From positions 377,001 to 441,000 of the forward strand of contig JAIUJO010000144.1 of the NCBI GenBank assembly GCA_023846275.1: a stretch of 64,000 bases of DNA, in the 5' to 3' direction. The DNA comes from Vanilla planifolia (taxonomy: Eukaryota; Streptophyta; Magnoliopsida; Asparagales; Orchidaceae). A program made the position numbers and the translations under genes. Of this stretch, positions 1 through 13,205 are shown in pieces. The notes under the pieces are model-generated. The model was not told the origin of the DNA, did not search any database, and saw only the letters and a list, made by a program, of their open reading frames with translations. Position 1 is the stretch's first letter, and each line of letters begins with the position of its first letter.

Positions 1-2760
1 CCAATGACGATGATATCAAAGCCACAATGATGTCCATCCAAAGAAATAAATCCTGTATTATGGATGGCATCTCCACTGAATTTGTGCTTGGTTATTAGAT
101 GATCACATAGTTGAATAGTGTTATAGTAGTGAAATGATTCTTTAATGATAGCTTTATGCCAAAACATTGAAAAAACTCACTTGTCATACTTTTCCCTGAA
201 GTTTAATGGGCATCCAAACTAAAGCAATTCAGGCTCAGTAGCATTTGTAATGTGATTTATAAAGTACTGACTAAACATTTTTTTGGCTAGACTAAAGGTA
301 GTCCTTCCTACAATTATTTCTTTGGAGTAAGTTGCTTTTTTGCCAGGTCATGCTATATCTAATAATATTTCTTTATCACAAAAAATGTCTACTAGTTTGC
401 ACCTATGAACCTCCATAGAAGGTTTGACAGTGCTAAAATAGATATGGACCAAGGTTATAACAAGGTAAGCTAGACATTTGTGCTAGGCATTCTTAAGAAT
501 TTTTGGTAATCTACACTTTCGTGTGATTGGATTTAGACCTATATCATTGCATCGAGATTTGGGAATAGTTTAGTGGTATCCCTCTGCTATGGATCAAAAT
601 AATTAGGATACTAGATAAGATGTCCTCTCTCACCATACTTTGTTACTATTATGACTGAGCATCTTCTTGTCTTGTTCAATACTAGATTAATCATGTTGTC
701 TTGGTGGGTTGAGAATTCTCCATTCTTCCCTTATGATTATTCATATATAATAAATTAAAGATGATGATTTATGCACATGTATTTTCTATAATAAGAAATA
801 TTTAGGACACTACAGAGTAGTAAAGGCATCATTCAGGTTACGTAGTGAATCTAAAAAAATTTTAAGTGTTATTTAGAAAGCAAATTAAGCCAAAATATAA
901 GAAGATGATTACAAAAAACTATATATGTCCTAGGCTATTAAATTAAAATATTTAGGAATACCAATTATAGTTACCAAACTTGAACAAAAGACTTGAATTT
1001 CATTATTAATCATGTTGAAAACAAGTCAAGGTTGATGATTAGGTCATTATCAAGATGAGCTATAATGTTCATGATTAACTAAGCGTTACCCATTGTTTTT
1101 TCTTATTGTTTAGCCTACATGTTAAATTCAAATGACACATTATAAAGCTAGCGAAATTTTTGCATTGTTACTTGTGGAGTAGTTCAAATAATAGTAACAA
1201 AATAAATTATACCTATTAAGAAATGATAAGTCCACTTAAGGATGTGAAGGACTCAGAGTTTGCAATACTGTCGATGTGGTGGTCAATGTTTATTGAAAAG
1301 CTCTATTAGGAGGTTATTACATCACAACAATGTTTGTGGGTTTAAGTCTTTAGGTCAAAATGCTTTATAACAAATAGTACTTTCTATATACAATGTGGTG
1401 CATCTCATATTTGTAAGTTACTAAATATTGTAGCCCCTTGGCCAACAAACAATATAACTTGGTAGATTGTTGTAGATAATTTTGTTACCTTTTTGTTGGT
1501 TAGTTGGGTTTCTTCCTATTGCTACTTGGTCAACCTACCTTAACATGTATATGGAACATCCAATATTAGTAATAGAGTTGGTGAAATAGATGTGCTTTGC
1601 TTCAAATTGAGAGAATATGTGGTGTTGGAATTAAAGACTATACACATTTGAAGTGATATGACCCATAATTCTTCAAGGAAGGATGTCACATGTGTTTGGA
1701 AAGTGTAAGAGCAACCTTAGGTAAACATTTTCCTATCGAGAATAGCATTAGATCTACTTTCTACTTGCACCTGGCTTCATGCAAGAGGGATTGAGACTTC
1801 TAATTTTGTCCCTGGGAATGTACTACCATTGAAGCAGTGCAACATAATTTTTAGGAGTGCCATATTATGAAAGAACCTGGTTTAGTAGCTTTTTAAATGA
1901 TTACTTAATGCTTAGTGGGATTAACTATTGGGATGTCACTTCTATTTTGAGCTCCTCAATCAAATGTCTTCGAATATACAGGTGGCAACAACTTCTTCAG
2001 AAGTTAGATGTGCTACTTTAACTTTATTCTACCTTTGTTGGAACAAGAAATTTTAGGCACATGTGAAAAAGACAGTAAATTTACCTACTCTTCAAAGGAA
2101 CATTGACATTGTAGCTTCGTTTTGTTGCAACTACCCAATCATGTCAAATAGGTGCTTTGATGACCTTTTTGGGCTATTGCTTACATCTTATTTTACTCCT
2201 CTAATGGAGTTGATTAAATTTAATTGCAAAATAGTTGTTCATGGTGATTTGAGTATAGAATTTATATTGTTGCATAGGATAACATATGTAAACATATTAT
2301 TATTAAAGAAAAAATTTTGGTTTCATGTTTAGCTTCTACCATGGAGATTATTGCTCTTCTTGACACAATGAAACCTCTGAGAACTCTAGTTCCTAATGTC
2401 AAGGTAGTGGTGACTGAAAAAGATTCAACTACAACCCTTGCACACTTAACTTGTTTCTTCTTTCTATAATAAATAATAGCTCTTAGCATAATGTTGTTGC
2501 ATATGTTGATGTTATGTAGTTCTTAAAATTATGCCATTTAAATTGTTAAGGAAATTTTTCTATGGACTACGTTACATCATGTAGTTTTATGATGTTGATT
2601 ATGACTAAGGAATAACCCTTCTTAAACAACTTGAGCATTATCTTTTGAAAATGTTTATGCAGAGTGCAAAGAGCAAAATTCACTAATCCATAGTGGGCAT
2701 AGTCTATTTTTGAGACTTTAATACTTTCTGAACATCTTAGATCCCCCATCTTTCATTCTT
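1..2760 (+). mobile_element. Fossil L1-type LINE, 3' half (RT, zf-RVT, RNase H)
   Basis: Pieces of a plant L1-like ORF2 appear in the family's usual order across several plus-strand frames. At 3-80 an RT finger segment reads NDDDIKATMMSIQRNKS then DGISTEF. At about 433-480 lies KIDMDQGYNKVSW, matching the KxDxxKAYDRVxW block that holds the first catalytic aspartate. At 606-660 CPLSPYF matches the RQGDPLSPYLF block. At 760-771 DDDL is the remnant of the xADD catalytic box, and KYLGIPI follows at 946-965. A zf-RVT segment lies at 1,690-1,870 (RGIETSNF). An RNase H-like tail starts near 2,206 (IKFNC) and runs to about 2,740. Stops and frame changes are frequent, so it cannot encode a working protein. 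The endonuclease and ORF1 would lie left of the window. A short A-run near 2,815 could be the old poly-A tail, but this is uncertain. The 89-codon ORF at 2,063-2,332 is a readable stretch of this fossil, not a separate gene. Confidence 0.85.
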
Positions 2761-4000
2761 AATTAATGAAAATGTCCTTGAAAAATCCTTTCGTGGTGGT
2801 TTGCCATTCATATATCAAAAAATTTTCCCTCTAACAATGAAATATGAAGGCCACAACTATCCCTCTTAACCATTACTCAATTCCCAAAGGCCAGCACAAT
2901 CGGATCAAAATCCTATGATGTTATCACATGCTAATGTATCTAGAGTGTGGGCTTTCTTTGAGCTCTCTAATTTCTTCAAAGTAGTGGCACTGAGGAATGA
3001 ATCTACTAGTTAAGGTAAGAATGCATGTTTGACAAAAGGATCAGGATGATTATAGTGCAGAAAATGACCGATCGATTGATTAATACTGCAACATAAATTT
3101 ATGTTATTAGAGTTGGAAATACCATGATGGCTGGCACAAGACCTACGCATCATTAGAACCTTATTAAGGTATTTAGATTATAGTGATTCTAATTTATAGG
3201 CATGTGAAGCCTAGTATATTGTTTAATGTTTTTAACTCCTTATTTTAAGATGGGGCAATTTGTGTACTTACTATATTCTTTGGATGTGGTTGCCATATCT
3301 AAACCTTACTCACTAGAATTGGACCCTAATTCTCCATCACTTGTCACCACCATGGTTGGCCATTATCATATAATAAAATTTTCAAAGGGAAAAAATTGAA
3401 TGATGCATCTTTGACACTGAGGTCATGTGATCGAAATCATCCATAAGTCAAGAAAAGTCTACATCGACCTTTTACTTCACAAATGCGTCTTTCCTAAAAA
3501 GTGAGGGATTGGTACACATATTGACTATAGAGTAACTACAATTTTTTAAATAAAATTTTTTATTAAACAAACTATAATTTATTTAATGAGCCATTAAATG
3601 TATTATAACCTAAAATTGTTTATATTTAGATATGCATGGCTTAATCTTCAAGACAAGCATATGACTACTAACATGATCAACTAGGTAGCAATACAATGCT
3701 GAAGCACTAGGTACCACATTATGCAATAATTAAGATGTCCATAAAGGAGGAGCAAATGCTCCATAGTTGGGTTACCATCCATTTTCAAAAATGTTTTCTC
3801 ACGATAATAGCATTCATTGACAATAATCACCCTTGGTGGATAATAAAGACAAAAGTGAGTGATTTCAAAGACCATGCTAGCATGAGCTAGGATGATGACA
3901 CATTCAATAGCATTATAAAATGAAAAAAGTGTAAACATAAAAGAGGTGTCACATCAAAAAGAAAATTAAATGGAACATACCCATCATAAAAGTTAATAAG
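2760..4000. other. Unidentified low-copy-looking DNA
   Basis: This stretch is less AT-rich than what follows and shows neither the 410 bp satellite nor a coding pattern I can place. The 85-codon ORF at 3,681-3,938 on the minus strand has no recognisable domain and is probably chance. It may hold remains of LINE 3' sequence or of an LTR element, but I cannot support either. Satellite-like sequence becomes visible from about 4,000-4,030. Confidence 0.4.
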
Positions 4001-7000
4001 AAAATCAACCATAACTTGTTCAAATGCTAAATTAAGAACAAATAAAAATATCTCAGAAAGTATGCAAAAACTATGACAATTTAACTATTTTAAAATATAA
4101 AACTAAATATTTAAATAGTTGAAGTTCATATAGACAAATCAATTAAGGTTATTTCATCTCAATTAAATATCATTGGAATTATTATGATTTACATAATTAA
4201 ATAACGAAGCACAATGAAAAATTACTTTTTTAATATAAGATAAATATATAATAAGATTGAAATAAGGTAAATTGAATCAATTAATATACTCAACTCAAAG
4301 TGATGTGATGGTTACACTAGAGAAAAACTATTATTTCATTTTAATATAACTTTAAAGAATGAAAAAAATTATAAAAATGAGATAAGTTGTATAGGAAAGC
4401 TAAATTGCATGATATAGTGTAGTTTAGTTGTGACCAAATTAGGTACCAATAAAAATATTTATAAAATGTATCAAAAGTTTTGAAAATAAAATATTTAAAA
4501 ATGTAAAGATCAAATATTTAATTGAATAGAGCTCACTTAGATGAGTCAAAATATATTTTTCATCTTGATGAGACCATATTTTAAAAAATTTGAAATTTGT
4601 TAACAAAGTTGCCATAAATAATAAAAAATTATTATTTTAATATTTAACAAATATATCCATTAAAGCAACAATGTCAAAAATTAAAGGAATGCAACAAAAC
4701 AAATAAAAAAGTTGCATTCCATCATTCTAAGAAGATTGTGCATTTCATCCTCATTGGTCAAATCATGTGCAGATGGATAATCCTTATAAATATTGCTAAA
4801 TCAAATAAAGTAAAATATTTAAAAATATTAAAAAAATATTAAATTAGATAGAGCCTATGAACTCAACAATAATAACATTGTATATCTCTATTTTTACCTC
4901 ATTTGGAATTATTAAGAATTCAAAATTAGTTAAACATAAACAAAAACTAATTATTATTTTCATATTTAGTAAACATATATTAATGCTTAAATGAGATCAA
5001 ATGAAGCAATGTAATGTTATGAAACCAAATTGATTAAAAGGTTACACTAAAGGTGAATTAGAGTTTCATTGTATTATAACAAAATCAAACAAAAATTTTT
5101 AACAAATGAGATAAATATTTTAAGTCTAATTCCACGATACTAAAGAGGTCGAGTGTAACAACTCAATAGTAAAATTTGGTAGTAGTTGAAACGTCACATA
5201 AAGAATACAAAAACATTAGAAAGTTAAAACATTTACAAAACAGAGAGAATAACTTATTGGACGAAGCTCGTCTAAATGAGTTTGAAAATGCTTATTTCAT
5301 TTTGATCAAACTGTTTTTTCATTAACCCAAATTACAAGATTAAATAAGTGCATGTAGTGGTAAAATACTATGTTAATACTAAGTAAATATATAATAAGGA
5401 AACAATATGATAAGTTAAAGCAATATAATTTATGAAAATGAAGGCAATGTGATGGACACGTGGGAGAAGAATTGTGGTTTCATAGTAACATAAATAAATC
5501 AAAGAAAAACATTATAGAAATATGACAAATTATACTTGGAAGATCTGTTAAAGATACTATGGAGAATGAGTGTAACATACTTGATCATCAAATTTTTCAC
5601 TAATTGAAATATCTTATAAAGCATTAAAAGTTTTATATATTTTGTTTTTAAAAAAATGTAAGATTTTATATTTAATTGAATAGAGCTAATGAAAATGAGT
5701 CTAAAAACATTTCTTTCATTTTGATTAGACCTCACTCTAAACTACTTTGAATTATGAAAAGAAATATGCATAAATAATTAAATAAATATTCAAATTTGAA
5801 TGAGATAAATTAAAATAATATAATATTATTAAATACAACACATGTAAAGGTAAAAAATAATGAGATTTAGTATTACATGACGATACAACTGTTTAACAGT
5901 CAAAAATTTGAAGCAAATGAGTTAAATTATAAGATAAAGTTGCATTCTGAGATACTAAAGAGATTGAGTTTAATACTTTTTATCATGAACTGTGGTACAA
6001 AAGAAAATATAATAAAAACAAGAAAAAATTTAATTAAAAAATAAAAATAAATTTTTATTTGATAAGACAAGTTAGGATTAGTCGAACTACATTTCTTTTT
6101 TCTTGATAAAAGGTTAGTTTAAGTTTCTACTAATTATTGAAATAAATCAATATAAATAATGATATATTATTATCTTAATATTAAAAAAATATTTTTAAAG
6201 CTAAAATATGATAAATTTTGATAATTTAGTAAAATAAATAAAAGCATTGTAAAGTTCATGTTGGAGGAGATTTAGGGTTAAAAGGTAATTTAGTTATATC
6301 AAAGCAACACATTTGTAAAAATGAGATGAAGTGCATGGGAAAGCTTTATTCCAAGATACTATGTAAAAATATCATAATGTTTATGTGAAAACTTTATTCC
6401 AAGGTACTATGTATACTAAGTGTAATAAATTTAATTGTTAAACTCGATTTGAATCTAAATTTCTCAAGAAGAGTGCATAAGGTCATCTAAATAAAGTATT
6501 TAAAAAATATTAAATAGAAATCTTTCTTCAATAGGTATCATTGAGATGGATCCAATGATGTTTATTTAGTCTTAATCAAAACTCATTATGACTTCTTGTA
6601 AATTACAAAAATAAATAATAAAAACAAATATTAAATTATCATTTTAATATTAATTAAGAAATATTAAAGTTGAAATAAGATTAAGGAAAGAATTGAAATA
6701 TAAACAAATCAAACACATGTAAGTGTGACACGAAAGGAGATTTATAGTTACAATGCAATATATCAAATGAATGAGAAAATTTTGCAAAAAAAAAAAAAGA
6801 AAAATTGTCTAGTGAAGTTGCCCTCTAAGATACTAAGGAGAACAGGTGTAACATCATCAATGATGAAATTAAGTACGAGTCTGAATATCGTATAAAGCAA
6901 GCAGTAAAATAATAAAAAATATATAAAATAATAATGTGAATATTTAATCATGTAGAGCATGTTGAGATAAGTATAATTAAGATTGTTTCATATTGATCAA

Positions 7001-10000
7001 AACTACTTTTGAGAAAATGAAAAGTACAAAAAAAAATAAGCATTAATAGCAATATATTATCATCTTAATAATAGTAAAATATATATTGAGGCTGAAATTA
7101 GATGAATTAAAGTAATGTAGTACAACTAATAAAAGTGATTGAAAGGTCATGTGAGAGTACACGTTTGGTTAATAAATAATATAACCAAATGAAACAAAAA
7201 AAAGTAGAAATGGGATAAATATTATTTGGAAATTACAGCACAATATTCTATAAAGATCGACTATCATATCATCAACCATCAAATCTTGTATAATTCAAAA
7301 TGACTTTAAAGCATGTAAAGGACTTTGAAAATAAAATTTTTAAAATATAAGAAATTAAATTTTATTTAAGTGGAACTCTTCAAGATGATAGATTACAAAG
7401 GTTAATAAACATAAAGCATAATTAATTATTATTTGTGTTATGTAAATATATGTTAAAGCTAAAGTAATATAAATTGAAATAATGTAATGCAACCATAACA
7501 AAGAAATATAAAGGATACATTAGAGAAGATTTACATTTTTATAGTAACATAAAAAAAAATCAAAGTAAATAATTTGAAGAATTGAGATTAATTATATGGG
7601 AGAATTTAATCCCAAGGTGATTAGGGTGTTGAGTGTAACATTGTTAAACATCAAATTTGGTATGAAATAAAATGCCTTGTAAGGTGCTCTCAAATTAATA
7701 AAAGATTTAAAGATAAAAAGAGAATGCTTAATTATATGGTGCCCAACTAGTTTAGTTCAATGACATTTGTTTTGTCTTTGTCGGACCTCATATTTTATTA
7801 CAAAGAAATATCAAAGTAAGCTTAAATAATGATAAACTATTATTTTATTATTATATAAATAGTTGTTAAATATAAAAATTATCAAAATTAAAGCAATATA
7901 ATATACACAAATCAACATCATATATAAGCGACATGAGAGATGAAGTTTATTATAACGTTTCATACAAATATACTCAAGAGAATGAGTGTAACATACATGG
8001 TTATTAAATGAGGGATGAATTATAATATTTTAAAACTATTAATATCAACACTTTCTTTTATAGAGCTCCTTTAGATGATTTTAGTGACCTTGATTCCATT
8101 CAATTATTCCTCATATTAAAATATTTATATATATATATATATATATATATGAGATAGAGAAGCTCAAGTAATATAATATACAATAACCAAAGTAATGCTT
8201 AGGCCCTATGCAGATTTTTAGATTATAAATGTAGTATATGAAAATCTATGTGAAAACATGAAAAATGATATAAAATGTATCGTAAAGTTACTATTCATAA
8301 CAGTTAAGATGTTAATGTAACATACATAACAATCAATCATATACGAATGAAATAATTTTTGTAAAATTTACAAAGCCCCTTAAAAAAATATTTAAAATAT
8401 GAAATAAATAAATTACTTCATAGTGCAATGAAGATGGGTCCAATGATTTTTGTTGTTTCTTGATCGACCCTAGTTTAGAAAACCTAACAAGACAAAATGA
8501 AATAAGGATAAATCATAATATATAATAATTTTAATATAAAAGAATATATAATAAAGGTTAAATGTGATATATTGAAGAAAGACAGTAGAACCAAATCAAG
8601 CTAATGTAAATATCACATGACAAAAAATTTAGATTTACATTGTAGTATAAAAAAATCAAAGTGCTACATTTGAAGAAATGACAAACTATATGTGAATATT
8701 GCATTCCATGATAAAATGGAGATTGTGTATAGTATTCTTAGCCATTAATTTAGAGTTTAATAAAATGTCTCTTCAAGCATGCTAAAAGAATGTGAAAAAT
8801 ATTTAAAATTATAAAAAATGAATACTTAATTACATAGAGGTCATTAACATGACTAAAATAATGATTGTTTTACCTGAGTGGGACCTTGTTTTGAATTATG
8901 ATGAATTAAAAAATTATAAAAAAATATTATCTTAACGTAAAATAAATATACATATGAATGTCCAAATTAGATAATTTAAAACAATATAATATAACCACAA
9001 AAATTTGATGTGAAGGTCATATGAAAAGAGAATTAGAATTTCATTATAACGTAACCAAAGCAAAGAGAAACATTTATAGAAATGATATAAGTTAAATAGA
9101 ATGTTGCATTAGATGATAGAAAATAGAGCAAGTGCAACATCCTTATAATGATCAAATTTTGTAGGAATAGAAATGTTTCATAAACCCTACCAAACCTTTT
9201 GAAAATAAAATATTTAAAATTATGAAAATGATTATTTGAACTAGTTTTAATTTTGTTTTATATGGATCATTCCTCAATCATAATAAATTGTTATATAAAT
9301 AAGTTGACAATATATTTTTAATTTGAAATGAGATAAATTCAAGTATTCAAATATTAACAAAGTCAACATCATCAACCATCAGATATGATAAGATTTGAAA
9401 TGTCTCATAAACTATGTGAAAACTATATAAATCAAAATATTTAAAACCGAATACACAAATTTAAATTTAATTTGATAGAACTCATAGAGTCGAGTTCAAC
9501 AATGTTTGCTTAATCTTGATGTAAACTCATTTAGAAATTCTACAAATTGCCAAAGTTAATAAGAACAAATAATTTTAAATTATATTGTTAAGAAAATAAA
9601 TATCAAAGTTGAAGTAAGATAAATCAAAGTGATGTAAAGCTCACACATGAAAGGAATTTAAGTTGCATAACAAAATAATAAAATGAATGAAAAAGTTTGA
9701 CGAATCGTGATACATTTTTGGAAAAAATTTAATTTGAAGACATTAAGGACATCGAGTCTATCATTCGAGATCGTGAAATCAAGTAGAAATAAAATTGCTT
9801 CATAAAGCATGTAGAACCTTTTAAATATAACATATTAAAAATACAAAAAAGATTATTTAATTTTTCCTAACCTATTAAGAGAACCCTAGCAATATCTTTT
9901 TTGAATATACATTTTTTGGAATTACTGTAAATTAGCAAAGTAAGAAAGAATAAAAAAATTAATAGTTTTATACAAATAATAAGTAATCCAAATTTAGGAT

Positions 10001-13000
10001 GAAATGAGACAAGTTGAAACTATGTATTATAATAAAATCAAACGAGTAAAGGTCACAAATGAGAAAATCTAAATCTACATCGAAATGTAAACTATAAATT
10101 AAAAACTTTGAAAAAAAATGAAAAGTTGAACTAGAGTTATATTCCATGATAATAAGGAGAGTGAGGGTAACTTCTTTGATAATCAAATCATTTATGAATA
10201 AAATACCATAAAAATGGTTTCAAAATATTAGATAATGAAATTTTTAGAAAAATGGAAAGTTATGTTTAATTGCATAGATCACATCAAAATTATTCTAATA
10301 ATAATGGTTTTACTGTATTAGATTAAATAAGGAATTATTATGAATTGATAAATATATTTAACACACATTAATAATAGATTATTAATTTAATATGATGTAA
10401 ATATATAATAAAGTTTAAATGACAAAAATTGAAGAAATGTAATATAACCAACTCAAATTGATATATAGGACATGCATGAAGGAAATGAGAATTTTTAATA
10501 ATATGACAAATTCAAAGTACAAATTTTGAAGAAAAGTGATTAACTGTACATGAAAGTTGTATTCAATGACACTTTATAAATTGAGTGTAAATAATCAAAT
10601 AAAATATGATTAAAATGTCTCAACAAACATGTCAAAACACACCAAAAATAAAATATTTAAAAATTAAAAAAATTGAACGATTGATCTAAACGAGATGAGT
10701 TCAATTGCACTTTTTTTCTATATTTGGACCTAATTTTGAATAAATATATTTTATAAAATAAAAGAAGAATAAATAATAAAAAAGAATTAATTCTATAGTA
10801 GGTAAACATATATTAAAGATCAAATGAGATGTATTGACATAATGTAATAAAATAAAATAAAAGTGATTTAAAAATAAAAGGACTTAACATTTAGCTATTC
10901 ATAGTAATATAACCAAATTGAAATAAAACATTTAATGACAAAAGATAAAATTTATGTGTAAGTTACATTGTAATATAGTGAGAAGTTTGAGTAACATTTT
11001 TAAAAATAAAATCATGTACAACTCAAAGCATGTGGCAAAATTTGTTATGTTGTTGGAAAAAAATATAGAAAAAAAATACAAAATTAATAGTAATAATATA
11101 AAGCTCAATGAGATGAGCCTAATGATGTTTATTTTATCTCAATTAGAGAACTTTTGAAATTACTATGAACTACAACAGTAAGTTTAAAAAAATATTAAAA
11201 ATTTATTTTATTTTTAATGATATAATTAACGAATTTGAAATAAGATAAATTGAAGAAATATAATATTAGTAAATCAAAGCAATCTATAGGAGACATAAGA
11301 TAAGACTTAGAGTTTCATGGTTATATAATCAAATCAAAGTGAAACATTTTAGCAAATGATATGAATTATATGAAAAAGTGTAATTGTAGATACAAAGAGG
11401 ATCGTGTGTAACGTAGTCGATCATCAAATCAAGCAAAGCTTGAAATGCAACATAAAACCTACTAAACCCTAGAAAATAAAACATTTAAAAATATAAAAAA
11501 GATTAAAAAATTAGATAGAGAATGTTGAGATGAGTTCAATGATGTTCGCTTCATCTTGATAGGTGTGCATTCAAAATTTTTGCAAGTAATTAAAATAAGT
11601 AAGATAAAAAAAATAAATTATTTTCTAATACTAGATAAATATACAGTAAACCCAAAATAAATAAATTTTAAATATTTAATATACACAAAAAAAGGTATAT
11701 AATGGTCACATAATAGTAAATTTATAGTTACAGAATAATAAAGCCACATGATAGAAAACATTTGATAAAATTTGATTAAGTTTTCTAGAAAGTTAGACTA
11801 CAATTCATGAACATGGTTGATTATAACAATTTTAATCATCAAATCATGTAAAAATTAAAATATATTATAAAACATGACAAAATCATTAAAAAAATTTAAA
11901 ATTAAAAAACGAACATTTATATTGATAGAGCTCACCACGAAGAGTGCAATGACCTTTCCTTCCTCTTAATTAGTCCTCAATTCCAATTACTGAGAATTAT
12001 GAAAATAAACAATCATGAATACTAATAAATTATTATTCAAATATTTAGTAAATATAAAAAATTTTGTAAAAGATAAACTAAAAAGTGCAATATAACCAAA
12101 TAAAAATGGTGTAAATGTCATTAGAGAGAAAATTTTGAGTTATATGATAATATAAAAAATTTAAAGGTAAACATTTTAAAAAACAGGATAAATTATATGA
12201 AAAATTGCACACCTTAACACTATGTGGATCAACTGTGGCTTATTCAATAAGGTAAAACCTATTAAATCCCAGAAAATTAAATCTTTAAAAATTAAATACT
12301 TCAGAAAATAGAGCTTATCAAGATTAGAAAAATGGCATTTGCTTCATAACTATTGAATCTCATTGGGAATATTAATAAATATTAAAAGTAAATAAAAAAA
12401 TAAAAAAAATATATTTTTACTATATGTAAAAATTGTTTAATGTTGAATTGAGATAAATTGATGAAATATAATATAATCAAATGAAAAACATGCAATGGTT
12501 AAATGAGATTAGCTTTAGATTTTCGTAGTAATAAAATTATTTTTAGTGAAAATTTTCAAAAAATAAGATAAATTGTTTAAGAATGTTAGAGTCCATGATG
12601 GTGAGTAGATTGAGCATAACATCCATATCCATTAAATTAGATATGAATCAAATATATAGTAAAGTGTGCCAAAATCTTCAAAAAATATTTTTAAATTTAA
12701 AAATGAATTTTTTTAATTAGATAAAACTCTTCAAGAACAGTCAAATTAGATTTGTTTTATCTTAATCAAATATTTTTTGAATTACTAATAATAACAAAAT
12801 TAAATAAATATAAATCATAAAAAATTTTATTGAATTTAAATAAATATTTAATAAAGCTAATATATGATAATTTATAGCAAAATAACATAAAAAAATCAAA
12901 GGGATCTAAAGATTACATGAGAGAAAAACTAAAGTTTGACAGTAATAGAAGAAAATCGATGATAGTAATTTGAATAAACGAGACAAATTATATTGGAATG

Positions 13001-13205
13001 CTACATTCAAAGATGCAATGTGGATTCAGTAGTTCACCATTAATTGTTAGAAATGGTATGAATAGAAGTGTAGCTTCATTTGTTCCAAATAGCATAAAAA
13101 GTAATTTAAAATATAAAAAATAAATATTTAAATCGATAATGCTATTCGAGATTAGTCCGATGATTGGTTCACCTTCATCAATCCTTGTTTAGAATTATTG
13201 TGTCA
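4000..13205 (+). repeat. Degenerate ~410 bp satellite, block A1 (plus)
   Basis: A tandem repeat with a unit of about 410 bp recurs with strong divergence. The best anchor is a segment like gagtgtaacat followed by atcaaat. It can be seen near 5,153, 5,568, 5,965, 6,418, 6,845, 7,256, 7,630, 7,983, 8,310, 8,713, 9,128, 9,752, 10,162, 10,580, 10,988, 11,403, 11,820, 12,228, 12,610 and 13,024. Each unit also has a gagctcatc-gagatgagtcc segment, an A/T block resembling aataaattattattttaat, and two copies of a taaccaaatcaaagtga motif about 70 bp apart. The unit near 9,363 is short. ORFs in this block are chance. I see no genes. Confidence 0.9.
8127..8150. repeat. (AT)n microsatellite
   Basis: An uninterrupted TA/AT run of about 24 bp lies inside a satellite unit, at the A/T-rich part of the consensus. 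Confidence 0.95.

Noticed and set aside
3681-3938. 85-codon minus-strand ORF
   Set aside because: No domain, no codon or composition signal, and no supporting context.
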